Source of the DNA: Treponema sp. UBA3813
GTDB lineage: Bacteria; Spirochaetota; Spirochaetia; Treponematales; Treponemataceae
Length of the DNA: 42,523 nucleotides
Assembly: GCA_002368605.1 (NCBI GenBank)
Contig: DFEB01000072.1
Location: 31,687 to 74,209 of the forward strand
Direction of reading: 5' to 3'
Shown here: positions 17,190-26,600 of the stretch, piece after piece
Numbering within the stretch: position 1 is the first letter of the stretch
Layout: every line of letters begins with the position of its first letter
Translations under genes and position numbers: made by a program
Notes under the pieces: model-generated
Database searches by the model: none
Told to the model about the DNA's origin: nothing
The model's input: the letters and a program-made list of their open reading frames with translations, nothing else

Positions 17190-18170
17190 TTAATTTCTTT
17201 CCAGCTCAAGCTGAATCTCGCGCACGCTCTCGTGGGAGTGATCTTTTTCTGTAATCAGCTTGCCGATTTTCTCAACTGCAAGGTGTGCCTCACTCAACTC
17301 TTCATCAACCATCTGAAAGAGTGGCATCATATTCTTCCAAATATCAAGTTCGCACTTTCGGCCTGCATTCCGCAACATAGACTGAAACATAACCGCATCA
17401 TCATAAAAAATTTCTTTTTCACCCATTTGAATGAAAACTGGCGGAAAATCGAGAAGCAAATCCCTTGTAGCTTTGAGTGGCGAAACCAGTGGATTAGACC
17501 AATTCTCTGCGTGGGTATAATGCTCACTTGCAAGTCTTACAGACTCCGCCGTAAAGATTTCATCGCTCACTTTTTTGCTCGTGAACATATCGTTATTCTC
17601 TGAAAAATCAAGCCATGGTGAAAAAAGGACAACTTGCCGAATTGACTCACGATACTTTCCGTTTAAGCTGAACAATAATGCAAGGGCAATCGAAGCACCA
17701 CTCGTGTCGGCCATGATTATAATCTCTGGAGTTTTTGCAAATCCCTCCCCTTGAGCCGAAAGAGAAAGAGCCGTCTCTGTTTCAACAAAAACCGACTGAA
17801 AAACATGCTGAACATCTTCAAGAGCAGCTGGAAAGGGATGAGCCGGAGCAAGACGAAACTCTGGGAGATAAGCCTTGCTTGCCGTAGCGTTAGCCAATGC
17901 GGCGACAAAAGGACGGTAAGCCGCTCTGCTACCAGCAACGAAACTGCCTCCGTGAACATAAAGCAATACTCGGTTTGATGAAAACATAACAGGAGAAATA
18001 CAATCACACTTTATCGTCCGGTAAGAAGTCTCTTCATATTCGACATTGTTCGGTAAAAAGACTGATGAAAAAACATCATCCATGCGCAAGCGGAAATCAT
18101 TCAAGTCAATCTTTGGAGAAAGATACATATTCTTTAATTTTTTAAGCGCAGCTCTTCTATCACTACTCAT
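17190..18170 (-). CDS. Alpha/beta hydrolase of the HSL/acetyl-esterase fold, probably inactive
   Basis: The fold is clear: oxyanion motif YVHGGSFVAGS (71-81), EFRLAPAHPFPAAL (104-117) and FSPWLDFS (183-190) match hormone-sensitive-lipase-like esterases. The catalytic triad is damaged. The GDSAGG elbow reads ADTSGA (154-159), putting Thr156 at the nucleophile position with Ser157 next to it. The usual MPHVFQ block reads MPLFQ (282-286), with no histidine. Either it lost hydrolysis or it uses another mechanism. ATG 18170 has no Shine-Dalgarno; TATACT ends 7 nt before it. It is first gene of the run to U32, the outer-membrane protein and the phosphoesterase. 326 aa, full length for the family. 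Confidence 0.83.
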   Translation of the reverse strand: MSSDRRAALKKLKNMYLSPKIDLNDFRLRMDDVFSSVFLPNNVEYEETSYRTIKCDCISPVMFSSNRVLLYVHGGSFVAGSRAAYRPFVAALANATASKAYLPEFRLAPAHPFPAALEDVQHVFQSVFVETETALSLSAQGEGFAKTPEIIIMADTSGASIALALLFSLNGKYRESIRQVVLFSPWLDFSENNDMFTSKKVSDEIFTAESVRLASEHYTHAENWSNPLVSPLKATRDLLLDFPPVFIQMGEKEIFYDDAVMFQSMLRNAGRKCELDIWKNMMPLFQMVDEELSEAHLAVEKIGKLITEKDHSHESVREIQLELERN

Positions 18171-18177
18171 GCCAAAA

Positions 18178-18183
18178 AGTATA
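18178..18183 (-). promoter_or_regulatory. -10 element of the HSL-like gene
   Basis: TATACT on the minus strand ends 7 nt before ATG 18170; the -35 is weak (TAGCAA at 17 bp). It predicts a leaderless start and lies about 20 bp from the divergent metA -10. Confidence 0.5.
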
Positions 18184-18201
18184 GTAAAAAAACGAAAAAC
18201 T

Positions 18202-18210
18202 TGCTACACT
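18202..18210 (+). promoter_or_regulatory. Extended -10 of metA
   Basis: TGCTACACT on the plus strand, identical to the aroA extended -10. Unlike aroA, it is followed by a leader of about 40 nt that contains a good Shine-Dalgarno. No strong -35 is seen. Confidence 0.45.
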
Positions 18211-18255
18211 ATGCGAAATATTCTAAGTAATTGTGATTTTCCGTATGGGGGAAAT

Positions 18256-19164
18256 ATGCCAATAAAGATTCAATCAGATTTACCAGCCCGAACAACTCTC
18301 GAAAACGAAAACATCTTCGTTATGACCGAAAAGCGGGCCGCCACTCAGGACATCCGCCCTCTCAAAATCGCAATCGTAAACCTCATGCCCACAAAAGAAG
18401 CCACCGAAACCCAGTTGCTCCGTCTTTTGGGAAACACGCCTCTTCAAATCGACATTTCCCTGGTGCGCATGGAAGAGCACGAATCTACCCATGTGAGCGA
18501 GGAGCATCTCGAAAAATTCTACATCCCTTCAAGCGAACTCTTTAAGCACAAATACGACGGCATGATTATCACGGGCGCTCCAGTGGAGCTGCTTCCCTTT
18601 GAGCAAGTGGATTACTGGGACGAACTCTGCCGTATCATGGCCTACGCAAAAGAAAATGTCTTCTCTACCCTTTACATTTGCTGGGGAGCGCAGGCCGGCC
18701 TTTACTACAATTACGGAATCCAAAAAACTCCCCTTCCCAAAAAGCTCTTCGGAATTTTACCCAACAAAAGGGCGGTCAAATCAGACCCTCTCATGCGGGG
18801 CTTTGACGATGAATTCCCGGTTCCTACCAGCCGCCACACCACGGTTGACCGCAAGCTGATTGAAAACGAAAAAGATTTGATTATTCTCGCCCAAAACACC
18901 GAAGGCGAAGTCACTCTTTCAAAATCAAAAGATAACCGCTCAATCTTTATGATGGGGCATTTGGAATACGACACCGACACACTTTCTCACGAATACTGGC
19001 GGGATAAAAACAAAAATCTTCCGATAGACTTGCCGCAAAACTATTTTCCAAACAACGACAGCGAGCAGAAGCCTCATAATTCCTGGCGAAGCACGGCCCA
19101 TCTCTTTTATTCTAACTGGCTCAACTATTATGTCTATCAGGAAACGCCCTACAATCTTGTATAG
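18256..19164 (+). CDS. metA: Homoserine O-acyltransferase, predicted acetyl-CoA specific
   Basis: First committed enzyme of methionine synthesis, acylating homoserine. Residues 1-302 from ATG 18256 (GGGGG upstream) align with MetA throughout. Catalytic Cys142 is in YICWGAQAG, and His235 and Glu237 are in MGHLEYD. Position 111 is Glu (TGAPVELLPF). In studied MetA proteins Glu111 goes with acetyl-CoA and Gly111 with succinyl-CoA, so this one is predicted to make O-acetylhomoserine. A frame start at 18046 would lie inside the divergent gene and is rejected. Monocistronic; converges on the methyltransferase with 8 bp between. Confidence 0.95.
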   Translation: MPIKIQSDLPARTTLENENIFVMTEKRAATQDIRPLKIAIVNLMPTKEATETQLLRLLGNTPLQIDISLVRMEEHESTHVSEEHLEKFYIPSSELFKHKYDGMIITGAPVELLPFEQVDYWDELCRIMAYAKENVFSTLYICWGAQAGLYYNYGIQKTPLPKKLFGILPNKRAVKSDPLMRGFDDEFPVPTSRHTTVDRKLIENEKDLIILAQNTEGEVTLSKSKDNRSIFMMGHLEYDTDTLSHEYWRDKNKNLPIDLPQNYFPNNDSEQKPHNSWRSTAHLFYSNWLNYYVYQETPYNLV

Positions 19165-19172
19165 ATTGCAAA

Positions 19173-20216
19173 TTATTCGTTATGAATCAAAATAGTCAGC
19201 TCATGCTTGTTGTAATTGAGGTGGACTATTCTTGAACTGGGGATTTTCGCGAATTCGGCAATGAGTGGCCAGTCAATCGCTCCCTGCATTTTAATCGTGC
19301 AGATAATGTTTTTTGCCCTGTCAGCGTCAAGCCAAAGTTTTATCCACTGCAAAAGTCTGGCCGGGTAGCAGATTACATCGCTTAAAAGCCAGTCGATTTT
19401 TTCGCATTCGAGAAGAGAGCAGACTTCCTCTGGTTTTAAAGTAAAGGCATCGTGGGCCATAAAATGAACATGCTCATCCTCCATTAGACTTGGGGCAAGT
19501 TCAGCCCGGTCTACGGCAAGCACATCCGCGCCCAGCTGACGCAAAACCCAAGTCCAGCCGCCAGGGCAAGCACCTGCCTCAAAGCACTTTTCGCCCTCTT
19601 TGGGAAAATCCACGCCGAAAAATGCACGGAACAAGGAAAGGCTTTCCTGAATCTTTAAATATGCCCTGCTGGGAGGATTTTCATGATCTTCCTCAAACTG
19701 AATTCTTCCCGCCGGGAGTGGGGAATTTGTAAGGGCTGAGGCCAGCATTGTCTTGTCATCAAGCAGAGTGTACAAGCCCATTGGAGAATTTGGAATATTC
19801 ACGGGAAATTTTCTGGTCTTTAAATTGATGTAAGGAAGTTTTTCCTGAATCAAACTTGCCCTGCGGAAAAGCTGATACTGATAGGGAGCCCAGTTCCGTT
19901 GAATTTCTTTAAGGGCTGAAGCCGCCTCACCGATTGACTCAAAGCGAAGGATAAAAGGCTCAATCATGCAAGTGCTGGCAAAATACGGAAGCTCATTTCC
20001 GACATTCTCGAAGATTTCATGCTTAAAATCAGGACAATAAAGCAAATCCCCGTACCAGGAAGAAGTACCGAAAGGTGTGAAAGACAATCCGTCCACAGTT
20101 GCAGACTCAACGATTTTTCCATAGTCAAACCGCCCGGCAAGTTCTGCCGTGAGTAGATTTTTCATTTCAGGGAAAGCAAGGAAAGCAATTCCCGACAATT
20201 TTTCGATTTGAGCCAT
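19173..20216 (-). CDS. RlmM-like rRNA 2'-O-ribose methyltransferase
   Basis: SAM-dependent methyltransferase with the FtsJ/RrmJ fold, most like RlmM (23S rRNA C2498). An N-terminal THUMP-like region (1-170) is followed by the Rossmann core: EAGACPGGWTW (213-223, SAM loop), LAVDRAEL (233-240), WLLSDVICYP (276-285) and CTIKMQG (306-312). The Lys-Asp-Lys-Glu tetrad can be placed at K188, D280, K309 and E339. 347 residues, near the usual 366. It follows the PilZ gene by 12 bp in the same operon. The exact rRNA site is inferred from similarity. Confidence 0.85.
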   Translation of the reverse strand: MAQIEKLSGIAFLAFPEMKNLLTAELAGRFDYGKIVESATVDGLSFTPFGTSSWYGDLLYCPDFKHEIFENVGNELPYFASTCMIEPFILRFESIGEAASALKEIQRNWAPYQYQLFRRASLIQEKLPYINLKTRKFPVNIPNSPMGLYTLLDDKTMLASALTNSPLPAGRIQFEEDHENPPSRAYLKIQESLSLFRAFFGVDFPKEGEKCFEAGACPGGWTWVLRQLGADVLAVDRAELAPSLMEDEHVHFMAHDAFTLKPEEVCSLLECEKIDWLLSDVICYPARLLQWIKLWLDADRAKNIICTIKMQGAIDWPLIAEFAKIPSSRIVHLNYNKHELTILIHNE

Positions 20217-20228
20217 GCCGTTTCTCGC

Positions 20229-20609
20229 TTAAATAAAAAGTGATTCAGGGTCGTAAGACAAATTACTTGTTTCGTCTTCGGATTTTTTGTCTGCCTTGAG
20301 CATTTTGATATACTGATCAAGTCGGGCCGTATCTTTTGAGTGCAAGATTGAAAATCCAATTAAAGTCTTTCCGTCGATAAATTTACTCCATATTGGGCGA
20401 ACCGTAAGTTCCAAAGGCTCCGCACTGATTCTGGAAAGCCGGAGCAGCACGGTATATTCTTTTTCGACATCAACCTCGCATGGGGCATTGAATTCCGCCT
20501 TGAAGCCAGATTTACTGATATCAGTGAGAGCGCCGTACACAATACAAAGTTCCGCACATTCTATTCGGGCAAAATCATCAAAACGCTCTGCTATCCTGTT
20601 GTTCTTCAT
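20229..20609 (-). CDS. PilZ domain protein, predicted c-di-GMP receptor
   Basis: Single-domain PilZ protein of 126 residues. Both ligand motifs are intact: RIAER (5-9, RxxxR) and DISKSG (30-35, DxSxxG), followed by the beta-barrel through PIWSKF and TLIGFSI. It should bind the second messenger that the GGDEF protein of this window makes. The C-terminal tail after 105 is charged and probably unstructured. There is no useful Shine-Dalgarno; an excellent promoter ends 6 nt before the ATG. First gene of an operon with the RlmM-like gene. The output target is unknown. Confidence 0.92.
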   Translation of the reverse strand: MKNNRIAERFDDFARIECAELCIVYGALTDISKSGFKAEFNAPCEVDVEKEYTVLLRLSRISAEPLELTVRPIWSKFIDGKTLIGFSILHSKDTARLDQYIKMLKADKKSEDETSNLSYDPESLFI

Positions 20610-20615
20610 GCCTTA

Positions 20616-20644
20616 ATTATGGAGAAAATGCGCATGGCTGTCAA
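20616..20644 (-). promoter_or_regulatory. Sigma70-type promoter of the PilZ operon
   Basis: TTGACA (20639-20644, perfect -35), a 17-bp spacer and CATAAT (20616-20621) on the minus strand. The -10 ends 6 nt before the ATG, so initiation would fall on the start codon itself. This is the best promoter match in the window. Confidence 0.75.
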
Positions 20645-20668
20645 ATTAGGCAGAAAATCAAGCCTCCT

Positions 20669-23600
20669 TTATTTTACAACCATGACCTTTCGGGTTTCGT
20701 CAATGCCGTTTCCTGTAACTCGCACAAAGTATAAGCCTCGCGCTACGGAATTTCCGGCGTTATTTTTTCCGTCCCAATAGTAGAAATGAGTTCCCTCAGA
20801 GACTGTGCCCTTTTCAAGCCGCCTGATTATGTTGCCGTCCAAAGTCATAACGAAAATGTTCAGATTTCCTGCGCTTTTCATATCGACTTCAATGGCTGTT
20901 CTCTCGCCAGTCTCTGGATTAATTACATTATTAAGAATTGAAACGCCACCCCTCTGTTTTGACACTCCAGAGATTGAGAAAGACCACAAATCCACGAAAG
21001 AGAAATCACCGGCCTTTATTCGCTCCTGCGGCATCCAAAATGCATAGAGAGGAATTTTGCTTGTAAGTGAATCGCCGTCGTGGTTAATATCAATATCTCC
21101 TCCGCCTGCTGTTTTTATCTTAAAGAAGAACTGATAATCAGCGCCGTCTGACAAATGAACAAGTTCGTTCTTTAACTCAAAAGTTTGAAGCAATTCCGTC
21201 GGATCATCAAAAGTAAGAGCCATCTCTGTTTTCGTGCCGCTGTCATTGTAACTTGAGGCAAGAGAACTCATCGGCTTGTCAGTCCAAAGCCGCCAGCCAA
21301 GGGCCGTAAGCAAATTAAACCGGTCACTTACCCATGAAGACTTGAGAGAAGATTTTTTATCGTAGACAAGAGAAAGCGAATAATTCGGAGCGACTAAGCT
21401 TTCACTGGAATTGTCATAATCCGCGAATTGGATTTGGAAAGTAATATCCCTGTCATAGAGCAATTTCTGGTAGTTTCCGCCTTCCGCGCTAAAGTCATGG
21501 ACAGAATATCCTTCCGCAGCCGTCGTCCCATAAACATTTTGCTCCTGCCAGTTATCATCGTTCGGTGCAGTGTAAGCATAAATCACATCAACGGCATTCA
21601 CCGCAAAATCAGAAATTGCATGACAGGTGTGAATCGGAATGCCATTTCCGAAAAAGTCCTGGATATAAGCGACAAGATTTCCGTCTCCTGCGCTTGAGTC
21701 ACCATATTGTTTTATGCGAATCCAAATTTTTTCAACATCAGAAAGAGTGATTTTCCGGCTCAAAGTGAACAAAAGGGCGGTATAAGCATTGCTGTGAGAG
21801 GCAAGAGCCACATCCGTAACAGAAATTTCGTCAGTTCCAGAAGGCATACTTGTGGTATCGATATTGTCACCTGCTGAATAAACGAATTCTATGTTATTTA
21901 AAATGTGGTCATGTAGTTCAGAAGAAAGAGAGCCTTTTAAATACTCACCTTTATATCCGAGCGGCTTCGTAAATATCGCGAACAATTTGTCACTTCCAAC
22001 AGGGGAAACAACCATAGAGAAAGAAGGAGGCGTGATATCGAGGCCACCGAGCCTTTTGGTCAATCCGTCATCTGTTTGTGAAAGGCGGTTTCCTGCCAAA
22101 TCAGTAATGAAGGCATTTTCTTTTTTAAATGTGACCACAAATGTAGTACGCAAAGGAAGAGTCAGGTCAGACGGATTCAAGGCAAATGCGAGGTAAAGGC
22201 CGTCATTTTCGGTGTTGGTTTCACTTTCTGAATCTTGGCGGAAAAGAGCGCTTTTTGCGTTCTGCGAAACATCTTTAGCGGCGAATTCCCTTGCTTCCGA
22301 TGTCTGTAAATCAAGTTTGTATGTATAAGAGAAATTTGCATAGGCACCGTTGAGACTTGAACGGCGTATTCCGCCCTTTGTTTTTGGGCTGTCTGCAAAA
22401 GGTCGGCTTCCGCCCTCGCTTTCAGGCGTTGCATAGGCGACAGTTGAGCCAGTCATCCAGCCTTTTTGAGTAATCCATTTGTAGGTGTCAGTATCGCGGT
22501 ATTCCGGATGATTGTCGAACAAGTGCATTTCAATCCGCTCAAGATAGGCGCTTGTGTTTGATTCTACGGAACCGGCTATCTCATATTGACGGGTTGGGCT
22601 GTCACCGGTATGCCAGCACAAGTCAGGATCACTTCCATCGGTGTTGGTTACATAAGTCGCAAAGCCTGGTGGAGTGACATCCCATGAACCGTAAAGCTCA
22701 TTTGTAAGCCCCGCCGTTTGTTTTACCGCAAGAGAAGCGTTCTTTGTGTGGTTGAGGACATTTCCGTTTTTGTCGGTGATGTTTGCGTTTTCAGAAATGG
22801 CAAAAGTTCCAATCGGACATTTTGCGGAATCTATGTAGCCAATCCAGTTGTAGAAAGACGCGCCGCTCATCGTGACAGTGCCGTCAATCTTTCCTGCAAT
22901 TGAGAGCCTTACCCTGCAAGGATAAATTTCTTCGCTTCCCCCTAATGTAAGCGAGAATTTTCTGTAAAGGGCATGAGGTCTGGCAATATCGGTAGTGCCT
23001 GTAAAATTAGGGGCAGATCCGCTTTTGTAGCCTGCCGAAAGGCTTCCGTCTGAGAATGAGCCGAAGCCTGTAACGGTAAAGCCGCTGCTACCGTTGGCAA
23101 CGATTGCACCGCCATGAGAAGCCGCCGTGTCAAAAGCAGACTGAGCCTCTATGTTCAGAAGGGCATTTTCGCTTGTCTCGTCAAAAGCCAAATCTCCAAG
23201 AGAAACTGGCTCGGAATATCTGAATTCAATGAAATTGTGGGCATCATAAGGCTTTTGGACATCAGAACTATAATTGGTGGCAGAAGCCGAGCCTGCCGGA
23301 GTAACATGACCTTCCTGACCAGTGTAAACCGCAATCAAAATCGGGGGAACTCTGTCCTCAAGGTCAGTGTATGCCTTGTTGTCGGAAGAATCATAAGAAT
23401 ATTCTGCGCTCAGCGTGTAGCCGTCTTTTAAGTAGAAAAATCCCTCAATCAATGAAAGATTTATTTTTGCATCTTTTTTTACTCCAGAAAGATTCGTGCT
23501 GTCATCGCTTCCTTTTGTAGTTCCGTCTGCGTCTGTATTCCAAGTTTCTGAAGATTTTATATAGAAGATTTTTTCTGAAGAAGTAAAATTTAGTGCCGTC

Positions 23601-26600
23601 GTGCAGGCTTTGTTAGAATAGAGGCCTGAAAAAGACTTTTGCCCGTCATTATAAGAAAGGTGAGTTTTATTTGATATGGAACCATTCTGAGCAATTTTTG
23701 ACAATTCCGTGTTCAGTTCCACAGCTATAATATTGTCCGAAACAGAATAAGCCGACAGAATTTCAACAGAATCAAAAATCCAGTTTGTGTTTCCGCCACC
23801 ATCTGTCACATTCTGATGAGTAAATTTCGTTGTGGGAGAAGAAGCCGCCACATAAACAGAAGAAGTTCCGTCAGAGCATGAGGCAGAGCAATTTGCAGCC
23901 GTCATGTTGAAAGCGACTGAATAGGGCTTTCCCCACATTGTTGCCGAAGCGGCGTCCGTTGCGTTGAGAGCAGGCAGGGCCGTTTTTGCCGGGAGAATGA
24001 GCGCAAGGTCAGAAATGTCCGCACCGTTCACATAAAAATTCTCTCCCACAGTAAGGCTTCCGGAAATTGAGCCAAAAGTAGCCGAGGGCGAAGCAGGCAT
24101 GACAAAATTATCCGTGCCAGCGGGATAGGCAAAGCGAGTGTTTTCTGAAACATGCCAGTCAGAATCTTTTACGCTGTAGGCAGAACCAAATGCCGCAAAA
24201 TCTTTGGCCGCAGTAACATTTGCCGCCAAAGAAAGGCTTCCGCCTGTAAAGTAGAAATTCTCACAGGCAAGGTCTGTGGCGACAGTCCGGCTTCCGCCGC
24301 CAATCTGAAGATTGTAAAATCCGACATCAGGGAGATTCCCGCTTCCCCCAGAGTAAAGGACGAGCCCGCTAGTCATTGAAAGCGAAGAATCTGAAAAAGA
24401 AAGCTCTCCGCTTCCGTTAATTTCGATAATTCCTTCGTTAAATCCACCGTCCGTGGAAGCAACTTCAATGTTCTGAGAGCCAAGCTGCAATCTGGTGACA
24501 GTGCCGTCGTTTTTATTCGTAATTTTCAGAATCTGATTTTCAGGGATTACCGCTCCGCTGCTTCCGCTCACTGCACTGACTTTTCCGCCACCGTAATATT
24601 CAAACACGATGTCACTTCCAAAAGAAGCAGAAGCAGAAATAGAACTTGTATTTGCAGACAAGTCCGTGCCACTTCCCTGGAATTTTAAAGTTACGCCATC
24701 CCCCGCGTTAAAATCCGTAGTTGAAGAATCAGAATCATCTGCGCTTACAGAATATGCCGCGAAATCCAAAGTTTTATCGTCGTTTATTGTGAGGGATTTT
24801 ACGGAAATGTCTTTCTCAAGAATTAAATCATTTCCGGTCGTTGCGATTATAATTCTTTTTGTGCTTGCGCTTGTGTCTGAGCCGTCATTCGGAACAGAGG
24901 CCGGGTATGAAGTCGTAGTATCGTAGAACCAGTTTCCAGAATCTGCCCAAGAAGAAGATGAGACTCCAAGCCAGTAATATTTTCGCTCGAACCAGTTTGC
25001 CGTAGAAAATTTCGCAGCAGAAGGCTCTTCATTGTCATTTGCCTCGACATCGATTTTTGTAATGATGTCGGAACTTGAAGTTGAATAGGAAATAATTGCA
25101 TGAGTCACATCAACCGCTGAAAGAGGCGTGTCCAAAATCCACCATGTCGATGTATCAGAAACAAGAGGAGAAGATGCCGCCGTCGTGAGACTTATCTTGT
25201 TTGCGCTTGCGCCATTGATTTTGAATGAAGAAGTTACGGTCTGCGTTTTTCCAGCCTCGAATTTCAGGCTTGCTCCTGCCACATTACATTCAAAATTCGA
25301 AAAAGTGTTATTTCCTGAGATTGTGGCATTTCCCGTAAAAATGACAGTACCCGCACTCGCCGTAAATCCATTGCTTATAGCGTTATTTGTAAAGTCTCCG
25401 GCTACAGTAAAAGAAGAAGCCGTTTCGACAGAAGAAGAAGAGCCAATCTCAATATTGAAGAATTTCGTAGATGTGGAATTTGAAGAATCATCCGTTGTGA
25501 TTGTCTGTGGCAGGCTTCCGCTGAAAGTAATTGTTCCTGCAGTCGCTTCAAAAGAACCGCTTCCGCTTACAGTAAAATCCCCGGTCAGCAAAATGTCAGC
25601 CGTTGAGCCGGCACTTCCCGTAATAAGGAGATTTGCATAGTCAGTACCTGAAGAAGAAAAATCCGTGACGGTTTGTGCCGTGCCGCTGTAGAGGACGCTA
25701 CCATTATTATCCACATCGTTAATCGGATTTGTGCCGTCCGTGATTCTTCCCGTACTCTGATACTCGATTGTGCCGGAATTTTTTAGCGTAACGAGGGAAG
25801 AATCGGTGTTTGTGACAGGAAGTCCGCCCGTGTTGTTAATTGTGACAAGTGCATTAGCCTCAATTTCCAGCGTTCCGATACTGATATCATTTCCCTGAAC
25901 ATTAGGATAGTAAGTGCAGCCTGCAGGAATCAGAACTCTGGCTCCTACCGTGTTTCCAGAAGCGGAATTAACGCCTGGAACAATTCCCAAATCCCAGTTT
26001 TCGCCGTAAGACCAGGTTCTTTGCCCCAGAGAAGAGCCTCCGACCCAGGTATAGACAAAATCATAGTCAAGATTCCAGCCGTTTTTATAAAGAGCCAGAT
26101 AATCGCTTTGCCCGCTTCCCGTGGCTGGCAGGCCGTCCGTTACATCAAAGGCACCAGCCACAAGAGTTCCGTCAACTTTCTCGATTTTGACACTGTTTCC
26201 AATGAAAAGATTTGTCAAAGCTGCCGTTCCGCCAGTTACGACGAATGTTCCGCTTCCGTCAATTGAAAATTGGCTTGCAGGAGAAGCTGTCCCAACTGTA
26301 AGAGCAGAGCAATTTATTTTTCCGTCATTTGTGATAGAATTGCTTCCAAAAGCCAGCGAATCAGCCGTGACAGAGCCATTTGCGCCAACAACAAAAGTCG
26401 TGTATCCAAAAGAAAGATTGACTGAAGAAGCGTCAAGGCTTCCTTTTACATTGATTAAATTGGAACGATCTGAATTTGAAAAATCAGTCTGGCTTCCTGA
26501 AATCGTAATCGTTCTGTTTTCATCGACAATAAGACCAGAGCCAGAATACATTACGAAGGCAGAACCTGCGTCCAGATTACAGTCAAGTTCAAGAGTTCCA

